This document shows positions 29,122 through 37,960 of a stretch of DNA of 64,000 nucleotides, piece by piece. The translations under genes and the position numbers were made by a program. How positions within the stretch are numbered: position 1 is the stretch's first letter; each line of letters begins with the position of its first letter. Source of the DNA: Marinobacter vinifirmus (GTDB taxonomy: Bacteria > Pseudomonadota > Gammaproteobacteria > Pseudomonadales > Oleiphilaceae); NCBI RefSeq assembly GCF_002258215.1, contig NZ_NEFY01000008.1:105969-169968 (forward strand), in the 5' to 3' direction. The notes under the pieces were generated by a model. That model saw nothing but the letters and a program-made list of their open reading frames with translations. It had not been told where the DNA came from and did not search any database.

Positions 29122-29233
29122 GGATCCGTCCGGGCCGCCTTTTCCGGAAACCGCTACAAGCCCGTCCATGGGCGCTTCTCTCAGGCCATCCATGGCCTTC
29201 GAAATTTCCGGAAAAGGCGGCCCGGACGAATCC
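29122..29233. repeat. 112-base long-stem hairpin element upstream of purE (copy 2)
   Basis: Arms of 29 bases at 29122-29150 and 29205-29233 pair with one mismatch around a 54-base loop. The loop carries the same gccatccatggc (29185-29196) as copy 1, again nine bases before the right arm. The arm sequences differ fully from copy 1. It lies 80 bases upstream of the purE start, between purE and the divergent coiled-coil gene. Confidence 0.83.
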
Positions 29234-29352
29234 CGGAACTCGGTGCAGTTATCCTGCAGGGATAAACCTTTATAAGCTGTCATTTTAAGAGTCACGTAAC
29301 AGCGGGTATTATCGAGGCCATTATTGTTAATACCCATTTTTCAGGAGCTGTA

Positions 29353-30306
29353 ATGGAACCTATCCGCCCGGATGATGACGAGCTGATTGCTGACGAGCCA
29401 TTTGGTGCCGCAGAGCCCAGGGAAACTGCGCCCGGAAAGCAGAAGCCGGTGAAGGCGGATAAGCCGAAGCAGAAGGCTGAGAAGCCGCCAAAACCACCCA
29501 GGCCGCCGAAGCAGGATAAGGCCGGGGGTTCGGGGGGTGGTTCCGGGTTGGTCTGGTTGTTGTTGCTGGTGGTTGCCGCGGGTGCCGGGGCGGGCTGGTA
29601 TTTTCAGGAGCAGCGGATTCAGGCCCTGGAGGGGCAGCTGGAGGAGGCTGATTACTGGGCGCGGCAGAGTAAGCTGGCGCTGGCGCGGTTTGAGGGTGAG
29701 CTGTCGGAGACCGGAGAATCTTTGCAGGAGCGGGGCGCTTCCCTTGAGGAGCAGTTGGCGGCCACTAAAAAGCAGATTGATGCGGCCGACAGCGAGATCC
29801 GCAAACTCTGGGCGATTGCCAATGAACGCAACAAGAAGCGACTGGACGAGCACCAGGAGCGGCTGGCGTCGATAGATGGCAAGCTCGTTGAGGCCGAGAA
29901 GGCAATTGCCGGGGTGGGCGAACAGGTTGAGCAGGTCCGGGCTGGGTTGGCTTCAGATGTGGACGCGGTGGAAACCCGGGTGGCCGAGCTGGCCAAGGCG
30001 GGTGAAGCGCTGCAAGGGGAACTTGCGGAGGTAACTGAGCAGGTGGCCGGGGTTGATGAGCTGGTTGATGGCCGTATTCGCCGGTTCCAGCAGGAACAGA
30101 AGCTGACACTGGATGGCATCGAAAGCCGGATTGCGTCTTTGGAGAAGGCCGCAGACAGCAGTGCCGGCGATGCGGAGGTGAGGGCGTTGCGTAATGAGCT
30201 GGCCCAGCTGAAGAAAACCGTAGAGGCGATTGACGCTTCCCGTTCGCAGCTGACTTCCCGCCTGGTTCGTTTGTCTGAGGAGGTTAATCAGCTGCGCGCC
30301 CAGTAA
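29353..30306 (+). CDS. Single-pass membrane coiled-coil protein
   Basis: 317 residues, not assigned to a known function. The cytoplasmic N-terminus is rich in Lys and Pro (residues 28-58), followed by one membrane helix (GLVWLLLLVVAAGAGAGWYF, about 65-84). About 230 residues of almost continuous coiled coil follow (many Glu/Gln/Leu heptads), probably in the periplasm. CAGGAG precedes the ATG. The layout resembles envelope scaffold proteins, but no domain is recognised. It stands alone between the second hairpin element and a lipoprotein gene. Confidence 0.8.
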   Translation: MEPIRPDDDELIADEPFGAAEPRETAPGKQKPVKADKPKQKAEKPPKPPRPPKQDKAGGSGGGSGLVWLLLLVVAAGAGAGWYFQEQRIQALEGQLEEADYWARQSKLALARFEGELSETGESLQERGASLEEQLAATKKQIDAADSEIRKLWAIANERNKKRLDEHQERLASIDGKLVEAEKAIAGVGEQVEQVRAGLASDVDAVETRVAELAKAGEALQGELAEVTEQVAGVDELVDGRIRRFQQEQKLTLDGIESRIASLEKAADSSAGDAEVRALRNELAQLKKTVEAIDASRSQLTSRLVRLSEEVNQLRAQ

Positions 30307-30432
30307 GCTCAGGCAGGAGCTTTTCCGGCGTCGTGTAACGGTTTGTAGCCATCCCTTGCGGTAGCTCTCATTTCTTGGAGTTGGCAGTTGTTATGATCAG
30401 CCAACTCGATAAGGGATGAAGAGCACATAACA

Positions 30433-31314
30433 ATGAAAATCCGAGTACCTTTCCTGAGGCCGGTTGCGGTGCCTGCGAAGCCAGTGGCTGCACTGCTTTG
30501 TGTGGCGATGTTGTCCGGCTGTACGGTTTACCAGTCGATTGGTAAAAGCGTGGGGGCATTTCTGCACCCGGTTTCCGGCCACGACTTTGTGCATATCGAC
30601 AACGACCAGTGGGACCAGAACAACGCCCTGTTGTATTTCTACCGGACCCACTCCCAATGGGCGGCCGATGAGATCGAGTCGCCCAGTGTCTATATTGATG
30701 ACCATCATTACTTCAATATCCGCAACAACAGCTACACCTGGCTTGAGGTAAAACCGGGTGAGCGGCATATTGCCATGCGCCGGCCGCTTTTGGGGTTGGA
30801 GGGTCTGAACTCCTTCAGCCTGAGCCTGATTGCCGATGCTACGCTGGAAGTTAAGCCGGGGCAGATTTACTACCTTCGCTATAACGAACTGACCGAGCCG
30901 GAACAGCCGAACCCGGGCCTGGACCCGGAGCATCCGCTGGCGTCCGGCGATTTGCAGCTGGTGACCCGTGACTACGCCATGCAGGCAGACCAGATTGTGT
31001 CTACGCTGTTTCTGAACAGCGATCTGTTGGCGCCAAACCATGCGGCTACTTCCATTGTTGAAGTGAATGAGGATGAAGATTACGAAAAGCGCAAAGCCGC
31101 ACTGGAAGAAGAGAGAGAGATCGAAATCGAACGCCTGAAGGAGGAAGGCAGGTACGAGTCTGCCTCCTGGTACTGGCCCTTCGGTGGCGGCCCAACCGTG
31201 CCGCTTGAGGCGGATCGCAAGATGGAGGAGCTTGAGCGGGAATATGCCATGCTCGAGCGTGAGCGCGAACGCAGGCGTGAAGAGGAATCCGGCGGGGGAT
31301 GGTGGATCTTTTAG
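30433..31314 (+). CDS. DUF2846-type lipoprotein with charged C-terminal helix
   Basis: 293 residues. Signal peptide with lipobox MLSGC (about Cys33). The central domain (ALLYFYRTHSQWAADEI, VYIDDHHYFNIRNNSYTWLE, VKPGQIYYLRYNEL) matches the DUF2846 beta-rich family of small lipoproteins. An unusual addition is the C-terminal 80 residues of Glu/Arg-rich helix (EEEREIEIERLKEEGRY, LEREYAMLERERERRREEE) ending GGGWWIF. Function unknown. Confidence 0.8.
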   Translation: MKIRVPFLRPVAVPAKPVAALLCVAMLSGCTVYQSIGKSVGAFLHPVSGHDFVHIDNDQWDQNNALLYFYRTHSQWAADEIESPSVYIDDHHYFNIRNNSYTWLEVKPGERHIAMRRPLLGLEGLNSFSLSLIADATLEVKPGQIYYLRYNELTEPEQPNPGLDPEHPLASGDLQLVTRDYAMQADQIVSTLFLNSDLLAPNHAATSIVEVNEDEDYEKRKAALEEEREIEIERLKEEGRYESASWYWPFGGGPTVPLEADRKMEELEREYAMLERERERRREEESGGGWWIF

Positions 31315-31395
31315 CGCTCAAGCTTATGATTTTGATCAACAAATGGTCAATATGGCGGGTGTCGGAAAAAATTTAAGAAATTTTCGGGAAAACAT

Positions 31396-31423
31396 TTGAC
31401 ACTGTGAGCGAAATGCTTAAAAT
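31396..31423 (+). promoter_or_regulatory. Sigma-70 promoter of the tRNA operon
   Basis: TTGACA at 31396-31401 and TAAAAT at 31418-31423 with 16 bases between them, followed by the G/C-rich discriminator gcgcgtc that is typical of stringently controlled stable-RNA promoters. It lies about 90 bases before the first tRNA. Confidence 0.85.
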
Positions 31424-31520
31424 GCGCGTCTCACTTGGTTGAGACAGCAACGCTGAATCAGCAAGCGCCTAGCGCAGCAAGTGACCGCTTTAAGCCTGAA
31501 GAACAGTAAGGCTACGAAGT

Positions 31521-31596
31521 GGGTGGTTAGCTCAGCTGGGAGAGCATCGCCCTTACAAGGCGAGGGTCGCAGGTTCGATCCCTGCACCACCCACCA
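31521..31596 (+). tRNA. tRNA-Val (UAC), copy 1
   Basis: 76 bases with encoded CCA. Acceptor gggtggt pairs with accaccc; anticodon loop cttacaa carries TAC; the T arm has ggttcgatccc. It is identical to the third tRNA of the operon. Confidence 0.97.
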
Positions 31597-31647
31597 CTTT
31601 TAAAGCGGATTGCCGGTTTAACTTTTTCGATAAAGTTGGATCGTTGC

Positions 31648-31724
31648 GGAGCGGTAGTTCAGTTGGTTAGAATACCGGCCTGTCACGCCGGGGGTCGCGG
31701 GTTCGAGTCCCGTCCGCTCCGCCA
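31648..31724 (+). tRNA. tRNA-Asp (GUC)
   Basis: 77 bases with encoded CCA. Acceptor ggagcgg pairs with ccgctcc; anticodon loop ctgtcac carries GTC; T arm gggttcgagtccc. Middle gene of the Val-Asp-Val operon. Confidence 0.97.
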
Positions 31725-31735
31725 ACCTTTTTCCC

Positions 31736-31811
31736 GGGTGGTTAGCTCAGCTGGGAGAGCATCGCCCTTACAAGGCGAGGGTCGCAGGTTCGATCCCTGC
31801 ACCACCCACCA
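31736..31811 (+). tRNA. tRNA-Val (UAC), copy 2
   Basis: Base-for-base repeat of the first tRNA-Val (31521-31596), 11 bases after tRNA-Asp. The duplicated pair is a likely gene-dosage arrangement and a potential recombination substrate that could delete tRNA-Asp. Confidence 0.97.
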
Positions 31812-31817
31812 GTTTTG

Positions 31818-31854
31818 AAAAAAAGCAGATCCAAGCGGATCTGCTTTTTTTTTT
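31818..31854. terminator. Terminator of the tRNA operon
   Basis: gcagatcc (31825-31832) and ggatctgc (31837-31844), extended by A and T runs on both sides. The run of ten T on the plus strand ends the tRNA operon; the A run on the other side also makes it usable for the convergent fabG-like gene. Confidence 0.9.
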
Positions 31855-31859
31855 GCTTT

Positions 31860-33266
31860 TTATTTGCCAATCAGTGACTGCCCGCATACCCGCACGACGT
31901 TGCCGTTTACACCTGCAGAGGCCGGGTTGCAGTACCAGGCGATAGCTTCAGCAACATCCAGCGGATGGCCGCCCTGAGACAGGCTGTTCATGCGCCGGCC
32001 CGCTTCACGAATCGTAAACGGCATGGCAGCAGTCATCTGGGTTTCGATAAAGCCCGGGGCGATGGCGTTAATGGTAATGCCGTTTTTCAGGTGCTTCGCC
32101 ATAGACTCTACATAGCCGATCACGCCGCTCTTGGCGCAAGAGTAGTTGGTCTGGCCGAAGTTGCCGGCAATGCCGCTGATGGAGGAAATGCACACAATCC
32201 GGCCGTTGTCGCGCATCAGGTTACGCTCAGCCAGTTCCTCGTCGATCAGCTCCTCGGCAGTCAGGTTTACCGCGATGGTCATATCCCAGAAGTGCTCCGG
32301 CATATTACCGAGTGTTTTGTCGCGGGTGATACCTGCGTTATGGACGACAAAGTCCACGCCACCGGTTTCCTTTTCGATGAAATCGGCAATCAGCTTGGGG
32401 GCTTTTTCATCGGTAATATCGCAAGCCAGTGCCTTGCCTTTGATGGCGCCGGTAACCTTCTGCAGTTCTTCCATGGCCGGGGGAATGTCCAGGCCGATTA
32501 CGGTGGCGCCGTCCCGGGCCAGGGTTTCGGCGATGGCTGCACCAATGCCGCGGGAAGCTCCCGTAACCAGGGCAACCTTGCCGGTAAGCGGAGCAACCGG
32601 ATTGGTGGCCCTGGCTTCCTCAGCCTTGCCGATGCGAACGACCTGGCCGGATACATAGGCAGACCGGGCCGACAGGAAGAAGCGCACGGTAGAGTCCAGC
32701 TGGTTTTCGGCGTTTGGCGCAATCCATGCCAGGTTAGCCGTAGAGCCTTTCTTGCCGATTTCCTTGCCAACGGCCCGCACAAAACCTTCCAGTGCTTGTT
32801 GAGCGGCGGCGTTCGGGGCCTTGCGGCAGGTGTGGGGGTCCTGGCCGATCACCAGCACCCGGCCATTGGCGGCCAGCTTGCGGATGGTCGGGTGGAAAAA
32901 GTCGTACAGGGCCCGCAGATCCTGCGGGGTTTTCAGGCCGGTGGCATCAAACACCAGGGCGGAAAACTTACCTTCACTGTTGGCGCCCACCTCAAAAGGC
33001 TTGGCCTTGTTGCCGGCCTGGGAAGATTCCGCCAGGGTGTCCGGGCCGGTGGCGTGGAACAGGTTGGCCGGGCTGGCGCCAAGAACAGAGCCGAGGGTTG
33101 CGATGGCTTTGGCGCCGTTACCGGCACCAATCAGCACGTCACCTTCAATAAAAGGCTGATCCACACGCTTCAGGCGTTTCAGCGGAGCCGGCGAGGGCAG
33201 GCCCAGGGATTGGGCGGCCGTTTTGCCGACAGGGGTGTTTACGATTTTCAGGTAGAGGTCAGACAT
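31860..33266 (-). CDS. High-molecular-weight 3-oxoacyl-ACP/CoA reductase (FabG4-like)
   Basis: 468 residues, about twice normal FabG. The N-terminal about 200 residues form a degenerate flavodoxin-like Rossmann domain, as in mycobacterial FabG4. The C-terminal half is a full SDR: VTGASRGIGAAIAETLA, HNAGITRDKTL, SSISGIAGNFGQTNYSCAKSG and PGFIETQMTAAM. It likely reduces 3-oxoacyl-CoA or -ACP. It is divergent from a thiolase gene with which it shares an intergenic region, which suggests fatty-acid chain cycling. Confidence 0.92.
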   Translation of the reverse strand: MSDLYLKIVNTPVGKTAAQSLGLPSPAPLKRLKRVDQPFIEGDVLIGAGNGAKAIATLGSVLGASPANLFHATGPDTLAESSQAGNKAKPFEVGANSEGKFSALVFDATGLKTPQDLRALYDFFHPTIRKLAANGRVLVIGQDPHTCRKAPNAAAQQALEGFVRAVGKEIGKKGSTANLAWIAPNAENQLDSTVRFFLSARSAYVSGQVVRIGKAEEARATNPVAPLTGKVALVTGASRGIGAAIAETLARDGATVIGLDIPPAMEELQKVTGAIKGKALACDITDEKAPKLIADFIEKETGGVDFVVHNAGITRDKTLGNMPEHFWDMTIAVNLTAEELIDEELAERNLMRDNGRIVCISSISGIAGNFGQTNYSCAKSGVIGYVESMAKHLKNGITINAIAPGFIETQMTAAMPFTIREAGRRMNSLSQGGHPLDVAEAIAWYCNPASAGVNGNVVRVCGQSLIGK

Positions 33267-33453
33267 GGTTTCTTCCTTGTTGATGCGGTTGAGTGCAATT
33301 TAGGCTAAAGGGTAAAGATTCTGCCGGCTAATGGATTGACTCAACGCAGGGACCGCGTTGTCAGACTTGCCAATGAGCCCGGGGCGTCAATCGCTAGACT
33401 TTGCTGTAACCTCAGATTATCTGAATCCGTACTTATTGAAAGGGAAGACTGCA

Positions 33454-34791
33454 ATGGCCCAGGCAAAGAAAACCACCCAAGGCGCTACTGGCACCGCGGG
33501 CAGCACCAAGGGAAATACCCAGACCGTTCGCCGCGTTGCGGTGATCGGCGGCAACCGGATTCCGTTTGCCCGTTCCAATACCGCCTACAGCAAAATCAGC
33601 AACCAGGAGTTGCTTACCTCAGCACTGCGCGGTCTGGTCGACCGCTACAACCTGCAGGGTATGCGAATGGGCGAAGTGGTTGCCGGTGCAGTGATCAAGC
33701 ATTCCCGGGACTTCAACCTGACCCGGGAATCCGTGCTCAGCTCCGGACTGGCCCCGGAAACCCCGGCCTACGATATCCAGCAGGCCTGTGGCACGGGCCT
33801 GGAGGCTGCCATTCTGGTGGCAAACAAGATTGCCCTGGGGCAGATTGAATGCGGCATTGCCGGCGGCACAGATACCACTTCCGATGCGCCTATCGGCGTA
33901 GGTGAAGGTCTGCGGGAGATTCTGCTGGATCTTAACCGCGCGAAAACGACCAAGGAACGCCTGAAAATTCTGGGCCGGTTCCGCCCGGGCCACCTGGTGC
34001 CGGAAATTCCGGAGAACGGCGAACCCCGCACGGGTATGTCGATGGGTGATCACTGCCAGGTAACCGCAAAGGAATGGAACGTCGCCCGGGAAGACCAGGA
34101 CCGGCTGGCCTGGGAAAGCCATCAGAAGCTGGCCAAAGCCTATGAAGAAGGCTTTTTCGACGACCTTGTAACGCCTATGGCCGGGCTGGAGAAAGACAAC
34201 ATCCTGCGCCCGGACACTACGATGGAAAAGCTGGCCACCCTGAAGCCCTGCTTTGATCGTGAGACCGGCACCATGACCGCCGCAAACAGCACCGCGCTGA
34301 CGGATGGCTCATCCTGTGTGCTGCTGGCCAGCGAGGAGTGGGCCAAGGCCAACAATATGGAAGTAAAAGCCTGGCTGACTTTCTCGGAAGTGGCTGCCGT
34401 AGACTTTGTCGACAAGAAAGAAGGCCTCCTGATGGCGCCGGCCTACGCCGTGCCCCGCATGCTCGAGAAAGCCGGTCTGACCCTGCAGGACTTCGATTTC
34501 TACGAAATCCACGAAGCCTTTGCCGCACAGGTGCTGTCTACCCTGAAAGCCTGGGAAGATCCTGCCTTCTGCAAGGAGCGGCTGGGCCTGGATAAACCAC
34601 TGGGCAGCATCGACAAGGCGAAACTGAACGTGAAAGGCTCCAGCCTGGCCACCGGCCACCCGTTCGCGGCAACCGGCGGCCGTATTGTCGCGACGCTGGC
34701 TAAATTGCTGGAGGAAAAGGGCAGTGGCCGGGGCCTGATCTCCATCTGTGCTGCCGGTGGTCAGGGCGTAACAGCGATATTGGAGCGCTAA
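33454..34791 (+). CDS. Acetyl-CoA C-acyltransferase (thiolase, FadI-like)
   Basis: 445 aa from ATG 33454 (agggaag upstream). Thiolase catalytic sites: nucleophile Cys in YDIQQACGTGLEAA, His in EIHEAFAAQVLS, and second Cys in SICAAGGQGVTA. Length and the inserted loop (RAKTTKERLKILGRFRP) match the long FadI-like class of anaerobic or trifunctional-type thiolases. Likely role: thiolysis of 3-oxoacyl-CoA, or condensation. Divergent from the FabG4-like reductase. Confidence 0.93.
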   Translation: MAQAKKTTQGATGTAGSTKGNTQTVRRVAVIGGNRIPFARSNTAYSKISNQELLTSALRGLVDRYNLQGMRMGEVVAGAVIKHSRDFNLTRESVLSSGLAPETPAYDIQQACGTGLEAAILVANKIALGQIECGIAGGTDTTSDAPIGVGEGLREILLDLNRAKTTKERLKILGRFRPGHLVPEIPENGEPRTGMSMGDHCQVTAKEWNVAREDQDRLAWESHQKLAKAYEEGFFDDLVTPMAGLEKDNILRPDTTMEKLATLKPCFDRETGTMTAANSTALTDGSSCVLLASEEWAKANNMEVKAWLTFSEVAAVDFVDKKEGLLMAPAYAVPRMLEKAGLTLQDFDFYEIHEAFAAQVLSTLKAWEDPAFCKERLGLDKPLGSIDKAKLNVKGSSLATGHPFAATGGRIVATLAKLLEEKGSGRGLISICAAGGQGVTAILER

Positions 34792-34815
34792 GTTACGGGA
34801 AAACCGTAATAACCT

Positions 34816-34844
34816 TTGACAGGCAGCATTCCAGCCCGTATTAT
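34816..34844 (+). promoter_or_regulatory. Sigma-70 promoter of tRNA-fMet
   Basis: TTGACA at 34816-34821 and TATTAT at 34839-34844 with the ideal 17-base spacer, followed by the G/C-rich discriminator tcgcgcc. It starts the initiator tRNA transcript. Confidence 0.9.
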
Positions 34845-34893
34845 TCGCGCCACGTTGATCGGGGCTGGCCCCCGAAGCCAACAACCAGTTTGA

Positions 34894-34970
<77 letters not shown>

Positions 34971-34980
34971 TAAAAAAGAA

Positions 34981-35014
34981 AGGCAGATCAGTTAGTTACT
35001 GATCTGCCTTTTTT
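34981..35014. terminator. Terminator after tRNA-fMet
   Basis: aggcagatcagt (34981-34992) pairs perfectly with actgatctgcct (34998-35009), loop tagtt, then a T run. It lies 10 bases after the tRNA. Confidence 0.9.
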
Positions 35015-35164
35015 GTTTTCTGATCCTGAAATTTTCTCCGTGCCCTCACCGTGCCCTATGCGTGCCAATTTCCGATTTGGATATTCTGGTTCCTCTTCGT
35101 TGTTGACCGTCAGTCTTCTGGGGCACGGGATATTAGCTTCCGCCCTCACGCTAAAAAAAGAGAA

Positions 35165-35422
35165 TCACTTTTCGCCTTCCGATCCTTCAGACTCGTCCGA
35201 GACTTCCTTGATGTGCGTGATTAACTGCTCAACCGAACAGTCGAAATAAGTGCATAGCTTATCAATGTTGTCCGTCACTGTGCTGTGGCCGGGATGATTG
35301 ATGATTTTCGACAGTGTCATCCTGTTGATGCCAGTGTCCCTAGCGATTTCACCGATAGTAATTCGTCGTTTCTCGGCAAATTCCTTATCTGCTATCAACT
35401 CCTTTAAATGGAAACGGATCAT
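35165..35422 (-). CDS. Cro/CI-type (XRE) HTH regulator of the integrated element
   Basis: 85 aa from ATG 35422, chosen because a purine-rich ribosome-binding site (agagcagagag) precedes it; an upstream TTG frame is less likely. The helix-turn-helix is ITIGEIARDTGINRMTLSKIINH, followed by DNIDKLCTYFDCSVEQLITHI, the usual XRE tail. The C-terminus is acidic. It is divergent from the excisionase-like gene and probably represses it through the paired sites at 35494-35523. Confidence 0.88.
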   Translation of the reverse strand: MIRFHLKELIADKEFAEKRRITIGEIARDTGINRMTLSKIINHPGHSTVTDNIDKLCTYFDCSVEQLITHIKEVSDESEGSEGEK

Positions 35423-35487
35423 CTCTCTGCTCTTTTGATAAAAAAAAGTATCAAACACCACTTGCAATTATCATCAAGGGGTGTATA

Positions 35488-35523
35488 TTGACAATCAAAT
35501 GATGACAAAAGTTATCAAGTGAT
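35488..35523. promoter_or_regulatory. Promoter and paired operator-like sites, XRE/excisionase switch
   Basis: TTGACA at 35488-35493 is a good -35 for the excisionase operon. ATCAAATGAT (35494-35503) and ATCAAGTGAT (35514-35523) are near-identical imperfect palindromes whose starts are 20 bases apart, two helical turns. They cover the spacer and -10 area, as expected for repressor binding. Binding by the XRE protein is inferred. Confidence 0.6.
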
Positions 35524-35550
35524 CATTGATTGGCAAAAGGAGATGTTCTC

Positions 35551-35784
35551 ATGAACAACACATACCTGACAACTGAAGAGCTCTCAGAGCGTATCAAGTA
35601 TGACCCCCGCACCATCCGTCAGTGTCTGAAGGACAGCGTCCTGTTAGAGGGCAAACATTATATCCGCCCATTTGGCGGCCGAAAGATTCTCTACATCTGG
35701 GAGATTATCGAGGAAGACATGCTCAGCATGGCTCAGAACAACCTGGCCATTCCGATGGCAAGCGGAGGTGTTTGTCATGGCTAA
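35551..35784 (+). CDS. Excisionase-like small DNA-binding protein
   Basis: 77 aa from ATG 35551 (aaaaggag eight bases upstream). The N-terminus YLTTEELSERIKYDPRTIRQCL is a MerR/Xis-type winged-helix start, then KHYIRPFGGRKILYIWEII, which is the usual form of excisionases encoded beside integrases of this type. It overlaps the integrase start by eight bases, so the two are cotranslated. Confidence 0.8.
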   Translation: MNNTYLTTEELSERIKYDPRTIRQCLKDSVLLEGKHYIRPFGGRKILYIWEIIEEDMLSMAQNNLAIPMASGGVCHG

Positions 35785-37000
35785 GGTGCGAGTACGAGCC
35801 GATACAAAGAAACTCTTTATCGATTTTCGGTACCAAGGAATACGCTGCAGGGAGCAGACTTTATTGAGTGACACCGCCCGCAACCGAAAACAGCTGGAGA
35901 CATTGATCCAGAGAATGGAAGCCAAAATGCTGGTTGGGGGCTTTGATTACGCCGAGTTCTTCCCGGGAAGCAAAAACCTCAAAAAACTTGAGGAGGCTGG
36001 CGCTCTTCCCAGAAATGGGGGGGGTATCCTTGGTCAGTCGGAAACTATCACTCCTTTGTTCGCAGACTTCGCTGACCAGTGGTTCCTCGAATCCAAAATC
36101 CAGTGGCGGAACTCCCACACTCGCAACGTGGAATCCATCCTGGCCAGTTCTCTCAAGCCAGCCTTCAAGGATAAACGGGTAGGCGAGATTTCCAAGCCGG
36201 ATATTCTGGCCGCTCGTAACAAGATGGCTCGGCGGAAAGGAAGAGGGGCCAGTGGCTTGATGGCGCCCAAAACCATCAACAGCCACATGACCATTTTGCG
36301 GATGATTCTAACGGAGGCGGCTGAGCGGTTTGACTTCACGAATCCCTATCTGAACATAAAGCCGCTCAAGCAGCAGAGGGTACACATCGAGCCTTTCTCC
36401 CTGAATGAGGTAGAAAAGATTCTCGAAACGGTCAGAGAGGATTACCACAACTATTACCTGGTGCGTTTTTACACCGGCATGCGAACGGGGGAGGTTGATG
36501 GCCTCAAGTGGGAGTACGTGGATTTTGAAAAGCGGGAAATCCTGGTACGTGAAACACTTATCCACGGCCAAACCGAGTACACAAAAACGGACGGCTCACA
36601 AAGGGAAATTCCAATGTTTGGCCCCGTGTACCAGGCACTCAAATCCCAGTACGAGGCAACCGGCAAACTCAGCAAGTTCGTATTTTGTAACCGGCTGGGA
36701 GAGCCGCTGGACCACAATAACGTGACCAAGCGTGTTTGGTACCCTTTGTTGGAACACCTCAAGCTGAAGAAACGCAGACCCTACCAGACCCGGCATACAG
36801 CTGCGACGCTACTCCTCGCGTCGGGAGAAAACCCGGAATGGGTCGCCCGCACTCTGGGCCATTCCTCAACGGAAATGCTGTTTAAAGTGTATTCCCGCTA
36901 TATCCCGAACCTGACTCGCATGGATGGCAGCGCCTTTGAGCGACTGATTCAGAGTCGGGTCATCGAAAACGATAAGGAGGTAGGTGATGAAACTGAATGA
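35777..37000 (+). CDS. Tyrosine-type site-specific integrase
   Basis: 407 aa from ATG 35777. An N-terminal arm-binding domain (DTKKLFIDFRYQGIRCREQT), a SAM-like core-binding domain (SHTRNVESILASSLKPAFKD) and the catalytic domain follow. Catalytic residues visible: Arg in YTGMRTGEVDGLKW, the box YQTRHTAATLLLASG (Tyr in place of the usual first His), His in LGHSS, and Tyr in VYSRYI. It directly follows the tRNA-fMet, the probable integration site. Overlaps the excisionase-like gene upstream and the HD-domain gene downstream. Confidence 0.93.
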   Translation: MAKVRVRADTKKLFIDFRYQGIRCREQTLLSDTARNRKQLETLIQRMEAKMLVGGFDYAEFFPGSKNLKKLEEAGALPRNGGGILGQSETITPLFADFADQWFLESKIQWRNSHTRNVESILASSLKPAFKDKRVGEISKPDILAARNKMARRKGRGASGLMAPKTINSHMTILRMILTEAAERFDFTNPYLNIKPLKQQRVHIEPFSLNEVEKILETVREDYHNYYLVRFYTGMRTGEVDGLKWEYVDFEKREILVRETLIHGQTEYTKTDGSQREIPMFGPVYQALKSQYEATGKLSKFVFCNRLGEPLDHNNVTKRVWYPLLEHLKLKKRRPYQTRHTAATLLLASGENPEWVARTLGHSSTEMLFKVYSRYIPNLTRMDGSAFERLIQSRVIENDKEVGDETE

Positions 37001-37940
37001 TCTACGCCCGTTGATGCAGGAAACTTTTAAAGGCACCTACCGACTGACGGGGCGTGTTGCCTGTTTTGACGATGAAGGCATTCCGTATCTGAAACTTCGG
37101 TTGAGCAGCTGTGCCAGTGACATCGTGGTGCTGGCGGTAATTGGTTCTATATTGATTCCAGAGCACTTGGGCCACATGGATCTGGTCGTGGTCAAAGGGC
37201 AGGTGTGCGTGGGTGCGGAGGAAAGTGAGATCCTGCTGACCGATATCCGCCGCCCGTTGCAGGCAGACGTTGCCAGCTTGCCTGCACTGCAGACTTTGCC
37301 ACGGACGTTCTGTCCGAGACCGGAGGCACTGGATCAGCTGGTGGCTGCGGTTCGGTCTTTGCAGTCAGCCACGTTACAGATGTTCATTAAGCGAGTATTG
37401 GAGCGCCGTGACAGGCTTGAAGTCTTTCTGAAAGCTCCGGCGAGCAGGAATTACCATCATAATGAACCTGGCGGGCTGCTGGCTCATTCCTTGGACGTGG
37501 CGAAGAACGTAGTGGTCATGACGAAGACCAATGAGCCAGACATGCCTCAAGAACTTCAGGAGCTCGGTTTCGTTGCTGGTTTGTTGCACGATATTGGCAA
37601 GACCTACACTTACGATACGTGGGGTAAGCCGACGGCAACCGCGAGGTTGTGCGACCACGCCGACATGACTTTGGAAGCCTGCGCCTACGGTCTGGCTTAT
37701 CTTGACAAGGTAGACCCTGATGCGGCTCTCGCACTCAGGCACATTTGGACCTGTGCCTCGCCCGGCGCACGTTACGGTGTCAGCCCTGCGATGACGCTTG
37801 CCCGCTACGTTCGGGACGCCGATGCCCAGAGTGCCATGGCTGACAATCAGCGGAAGGCCTATCGAAAGCGCCAGTCAATCGGTTTTGGGCGGCTCGGAAA
37901 CAACACATATTGGCGGCCATCGATAGAAGCTCATGGATGA
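36987..37940 (+). CDS. HD-domain protein with N-terminal OB-like domain
   Basis: 317 aa from ATG 36987 (aaggagg upstream), overlapping the integrase stop by 14 bases. The N-terminus (TYRLTGRVACFDDEGIPYL, VVVKGQVCV) looks like an OB fold. The HD metal site is HHNEPGGLLAHSLDVAK and LLHDIGKTYTYD. This layout recalls YhaM-like 3'-5' exoribonucleases and the HD region of TraI_2 proteins of integrative elements. It is likely a metal-dependent phosphohydrolase or nuclease; the substrate is unknown. Cotranslation with the integrase marks it as part of the element. Confidence 0.75.
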   Translation: MKLNDLRPLMQETFKGTYRLTGRVACFDDEGIPYLKLRLSSCASDIVVLAVIGSILIPEHLGHMDLVVVKGQVCVGAEESEILLTDIRRPLQADVASLPALQTLPRTFCPRPEALDQLVAAVRSLQSATLQMFIKRVLERRDRLEVFLKAPASRNYHHNEPGGLLAHSLDVAKNVVVMTKTNEPDMPQELQELGFVAGLLHDIGKTYTYDTWGKPTATARLCDHADMTLEACAYGLAYLDKVDPDAALALRHIWTCASPGARYGVSPAMTLARYVRDADAQSAMADNQRKAYRKRQSIGFGRLGNNTYWRPSIEAHG

Positions 37941-37960
37941 GGCTGATGGAAACTACAGTG

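Noticed and set aside
31965..33308. 447-codon frame antisense to the FabG4-like gene
   Set aside because: Shadow frame; the minus strand has all SDR motifs.
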